Positions 60,553-64,000 of a DNA stretch of 64,000 nt are shown piece after piece. The translations under genes and the position numbers were made by a program. The notes under the pieces were generated by a model. The model saw only the letters and a program-made list of their open reading frames with translations. It did no database searches and was not told the DNA's origin. Positions within the stretch are counted from its first letter, which is position 1, and each line of letters starts with the position of its first letter. Source of the DNA: Favolaschia claudopus (taxonomy: Eukaryota; Basidiomycota; Agaricomycetes; Agaricales; Mycenaceae); NCBI GenBank assembly GCA_037176885.1, contig JAWWNJ010000247.1, positions 62,001 through 126,000 of the forward strand, in the 5' to 3' direction.

Positions 60553-62058
60553 TCAGTACCTCCATTGCATCATCACTTCCTTGGGCGAGTTTGGTCAAGT
60601 CCTCCTTCGGAAGGTTGTATTCCCTCAGCGTGCTCTTCAGCCCCAATCGTTCTACCAACCTACGCGACGAAAATCTATCATCATGCTCACAATCGAAGTA
60701 GGCATAACTCACCCTGCAACCAGCTCCGCCAACTTCATTATATCGCCGTCAATCGATCCTGTGCTCGGCTCGCCAAGGTAGAATAACGATCGCGCGAGAT
60801 ATTCCTTGTCTTCTGGCGATGCCAGCCGGTGTTGGACCGCTACAACGGCGGATAGAGTGAGGCACTACAAGGAGGTGTGGTATCGTCTATACTAAGGATG
60901 TTCGTTGTTCTGATATACTCACAGAAGTGATTCCGTGTGGAATGCTATACTTTGCACCAAGCCTGTGACCGAGGGTATGCGACAGTCCAAGCGCGCTAAA
61001 TGGCCGCCATAATTATTCCAACGAGTGAAACATCAGGAAATGAACGCCGACCTGTACTGCTCCCACTTGGTCGGCCAAAGACTCATCCACGCTGCGATGA
61101 GGAGCTTCTGACGTGCCTCAACGTTATCAGGCTCTGCCTTTGAGATGGGCAAATATTTGAACAAGTCTGCCATGGCGGCATAACAGAGAATCTTGCTAAG
61201 AGTTAGTTACAACTGCTTTAAATCAGCTTGAACAGACCTTCGCAGGGTGGGACACGAGAGGCCGATACAGACTCTCTGATCTATGGTCAAAAACACGATA
61301 CCACTCTATTCAAATTGGCCTACCAATGGAATGGTCAAGAGCGCGAATCCCTGTCGAAATCCTGTAAGATCATAAGTAACAAAGCAAAGAGGGGGAGGAA
61401 TATAGAGAGCTCACCATAAACGACTCGGTGTCGGCAATACTAGCTCAGCATCGAGAATAACACCAGCCGGAGCCAGCAGTTGATGCGACACTGCGACCTT
61501 CTCACCGCTCTCATTTGTGTATCCAGCACCAATCTAATCTCGTCAGCCCAACGCTAAGAGTATCAAGTCAATCAACTCACCGAATACTCCGCCGCACTGA
61601 GCGTCGTGGGGATAGCAATCTGCGGAGGCGGCGGTATCCCTTTCTGTTCATGAATTCGATACATAGCGGCTTTCGCCCCATCGATGGGCGATCCTCCACC
61701 GAGTCCAACAATAAAATCTGCTCCGGCATCCTGGAATGCCTTGATACAGGCGTTCACATCTGCCACCGGTGTATGTTGTCCAAAATCAGTGAAGACGCCG
61801 CCGAACGCATCCTGGGCCTTCAAGATCTCCGTGACTTTGCTGACAACATCTGTCTACGCCGACCGAAGATTACAAGATATTCAGTCAGCCAAGGAAAATT
61901 GAAACCTTCGTGGACAAGCTGCGCCCAGTGACAATAAGACCTTTCTTCACACCGAGAGTCTGGATAAGCTTGGGGAGAGCGGTCGCGACACAACCAGGGC
62001 CGTAATGAACGCGCTTGAGAGTGTCCGTCCAGCCATACGATCCTGAGAGAGCTGACAT
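60539..62058 (-). CDS. Iron-type alcohol dehydrogenase, maleylacetate reductase-like
   Basis: Start MSALSGSYGWTDTLKRVHYG at 62058. The family pattern is clear: KKGLIVTGRSLSTKTDVVSK, FTDFGQHTPVADVNACIKAF, the NAD(P) loop ADFIVGLGGGSPIDGAKAAM, QIAIPTTLSAAEYSIGAGYT, VAVSHQLLAPAGVILDAELV, and the metal-binding histidine region SALGLSHTLGHRLGAKYSIP with HGITSCLTLSAV. The GAGYT..., SH.LLAP and LGHRLG blocks are those of maleylacetate reductases, which reduce maleylacetate to 3-oxoadipate in aromatic (hydroxyquinol) catabolism, fitting a wood- or litter-decay lifestyle. The exact substrate is inferred. It ends DDAMEVLNGIF at 60539. No partner hydroxyquinol dioxygenase is visible in the window. Confidence 0.82.
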
Positions 62059-62392
62059 GGTGGTGGGGAAGACAAAGAGACAACTTAACTTACAAACCTT
62101 CAGCCCACGGACACCCGCCGGCTGAATATTTCTTCCCGAGATGGTGGAAGGGGGCAAGAAAACGCGTGACGTCATCACAATTTAACGCGTTTGACGCGAA
62201 TGATTTCTCTCTGTCTCTGTGTCTGGTAACTTTCGTTGCTCAGACCCCCCGCTTACTTCTAGTCCCAGGTCTCGATCAATCCAGTAGTTGAACGAGCTTC
62301 AGTATTGTATTCGCTATACATATCAATTCATACAAGCATCAAGAAGTACAGTACCACGATTTTTAAGAGTGCAGTCCGAATCGTTGGCCAAT

Positions 62393-63970
62393 TTACGGAT
62401 TGCGCGGCCGAGTCAACGTCATGAAAGAATAACCACCATCCAAAGTCTTGATATTGCCGGGTTTGGTCATCGCTGCAAACTTTTTGAACATTTGGACAGC
62501 TTTATTCTCCGGATCGACTCGCGCGCGCCACATATCATGGTCCTCAAACGCCGCAATATCTTTGGGGTCCATCAATGGCGCCGACTCGCCCGTGGGCTCG
62601 CGTGCATATTCGTCCGCCCAAACTTGTTTGCAAACTTTCGCCGCCCACTTGCTTGTATTCTCCGCGTCTCCGAGGCAGATATACGCCTCCATGATAGCCT
62701 TTGTCACGTAGAAGTACTTCTGATTGTGCTCGAGCCCTTCTGTGGTGAGGAGTTCGAGCTGTTCAAGGCACTGGTTGATCAACCAGTCGTCAGGAAGGTT
62801 GGGATCCACCACCCACACGATCACGTTCGGGGAGTAGGCCTTGATAGCGGCGCGGCGCGGGTCAGAGGCAGCGGGGTCGGTACAGGAAGCGCAAGTACAG
62901 ACGAAGCCATACGATTTCAGGCCCGTTTGACGTTTGGCAGCGTTGCAGAGAACATCCATGTACTCGAACGTCAATTCTTCACCTTCCGCAATATCACGGA
63001 CAGCGTAGAGACGGAAAGAGAAAGATTGAAGGTCCCAAAGCTGGTAGGTGTTGGGGGAGCAACTACGCAGGCAGAAGGGTGGTTAGTCACGTACGGCAGA
63101 TTGCACGGTGTTTCTACCTGTGATTCAGGCGCGAGATGTCCCTACATATTGCGCCATAGTGCTCCGTCGTCTCATCCGTCACACCAGGACCCAACCCCGA
63201 AGCTCCGACCACATTGGTGCGTACTCTCCCAACGATCGGACCTGTACCGTCCTCCAGATGACAGTTCGCAAGCTCCATGAACGCAGCCTTGTCCGCAGGC
63301 CGCATTCGATTGACTGCAAATCCATAGCACTGCTCCATCTCATCCATGTCATGTTTAGCGAGCATCTCGCGCGTGTACCCGGGAGGGATATACTTCGACA
63401 CATATCGCGCGCAAATAAAGAGAGGGCGTTCGCTGAGGATAAGATCCCCATTTTTGAGAGCCCGCGTACTGAGAAGACCCATGCCTTTTCCTGGGACAGG
63501 GCTCATCCGGAAAGCAACTTCTTCGGGGAGGAGCATTGGTCGAGGAAAGTTTGGGATGGCCATCACCACTTCCTTGCTTCCCTCAAGGAAAACACACTCT
63601 GTGACTGGTTCGTCGTCGTCTGCGCCGATAGGGATTGTCGTGATTGTCATGGCACCTGGAACGCTGCCGCCGAGAGGGTCGCTTTCTTTGTATTTCAGTT
63701 TTGGCGCTTCTGGCAATTCTGTAACGCAAATGGCAAGTCTGTTAGAGACGATCCGCGCAGGAGAGGTCGCGACAACACAACTCACCAACTTTTGGGACCT
63801 TTCCAGTCGGAAGGTTGGAGACGATCTTTTTTGCTTGCGAATCCTCTTCGAGTGGCTCATTGAGTGGAAGGGGCGCAGGAAGAGAAAGGAGCGAACTCAC
63901 TAGGGACATAGGCTGCCTCTGCTGTTGAAAGCCTTTTTGCTTTGGAACTGTTCAAGAAGCCGCGTTTCAT
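62393..63970 (-). CDS. SET-domain protein, SMYD-like
   Basis: Start MKRGFLNSSKAKRLSTAEAA at 63970, near the window edge; an intron joins to DSQAKKIVSNLPTGK. The SET domain opens FRMSPVPGKGMGLLSTRALK and GDLILSERPLFICARYV. The catalytic region is SRLNHR, split by an intron from CSPNTYQLWDLQSFSFRLYA, then VRDIAEGEELTFEYMD, the N-H-S..N and ExxxxY signatures (here NHRCSPN...EELTFEY). A post-SET cysteine cluster is CTCASC. A helical C-terminal part (WLINQCLEQLELLTTEGLEH, NQKYFYVTKAIMEAYICLGD) ends LTRPRNP at 62393. No MYND zinc finger is seen. Such fungal proteins are putative protein-lysine methyltransferases; the substrate is unknown. About 470 residues. Confidence 0.82.
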
Positions 63971-64000
63971 AGCTGGTAAATTTGGGGGCAGACTTCAAGA

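Noticed and set aside
62288..63903. Plus-strand frames of up to 330 codons at the right end
   Set aside because: They lie antisense to the SET-domain gene, whose motifs establish the minus strand as coding.

Overview
The window is nuclear DNA of a filamentous basidiomycete, most likely an Agaricomycete. Most genes are cut by many short introns (about 45-70 nt), genes lie densely on both strands, and the products are fungal. One gene belongs to the DUF6533 membrane family, typical of Agaricomycetes, and there are several long low-complexity basidiomycete proteins. I found no rRNA, CRISPR array, operon or convincing tRNA. Gene limits come from manual splicing, so outer coordinates are firmer than internal exon borders.

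Layout: 0.5-1.9 kb BAH-PHD protein (-); 2.2-4.7 MFS drug-type transporter (-); 5.3-7.3 PIF1-like helicase (+); 7.5-8.9 NCBP3-like cap-binding protein (-); 9.0-10.6 KRR1 (+); 10.7-16.6 WDR59/Sea3 of the SEA/GATOR2 complex (-); 17.2-20.3 large membrane protein (+); 20.5-22.7 HRP1/Nab4-like hnRNP (-); 22.7-26.7 a 4-kb gene-poor tract; 26.7-29.1 low-complexity/coiled-coil protein (+); 29.8-31.2 MRN1-like four-RRM protein A (-); 31.4-33.9 DUF6533 membrane-protein gene interrupted by a transposon (-); 34.7-35.9 purine nucleoside phosphorylase (-); 36.0-37.4 MRN1-like protein B (+); 37.7-41.2 KDM3-type JmjC demethylase (-); 41.7-45.6 SSK1-type response regulator (-); 45.7-49.0 ARS2/SERRATE (-); 49.3-50.2 ESF2/ABT1 (+); 50.8-51.3 small membrane protein (-); 51.3-53.2 gene-poor; 53.2-54.4 hypothetical (+); 54.5-56.0 ERG27 (-); 56.2-58.4 NOP58 (-); 58.7-60.6 hypothetical (-); 60.5-62.1 maleylacetate-reductase-type dehydrogenase (-); 62.4-64.0 SET-domain protein (-).

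Functionally the window is housekeeping DNA rich in RNA genes: three ribosome-biogenesis factors (KRR1, ESF2, NOP58), two cap-complex partners (NCBP3-like, ARS2), an mRNA 3'-end hnRNP and two MRN1-type RNA-binding proteins. Chromatin genes (BAH-PHD, KDM3, SET), nutrient and stress signalling (SEA3, SSK1) and sterol, purine and aromatic metabolism make up most of the rest.

The clearest non-routine object is a 707-bp element at 31689-32395. It has 26-bp terminal inverted repeats (25/26 identical), a perfect 9-bp target-site duplication, palindromic subterminal blocks and no transposase. It looks like a non-autonomous Mutator-type (MULE) miniature transposon that landed in a coding exon of the DUF6533 gene. 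Secondary points are two genes whose reading frame breaks at or near homopolymers, a strongly diverged inverted MRN1 pair, and an unusually long HRP1 intron carrying a 16-bp perfect palindrome.
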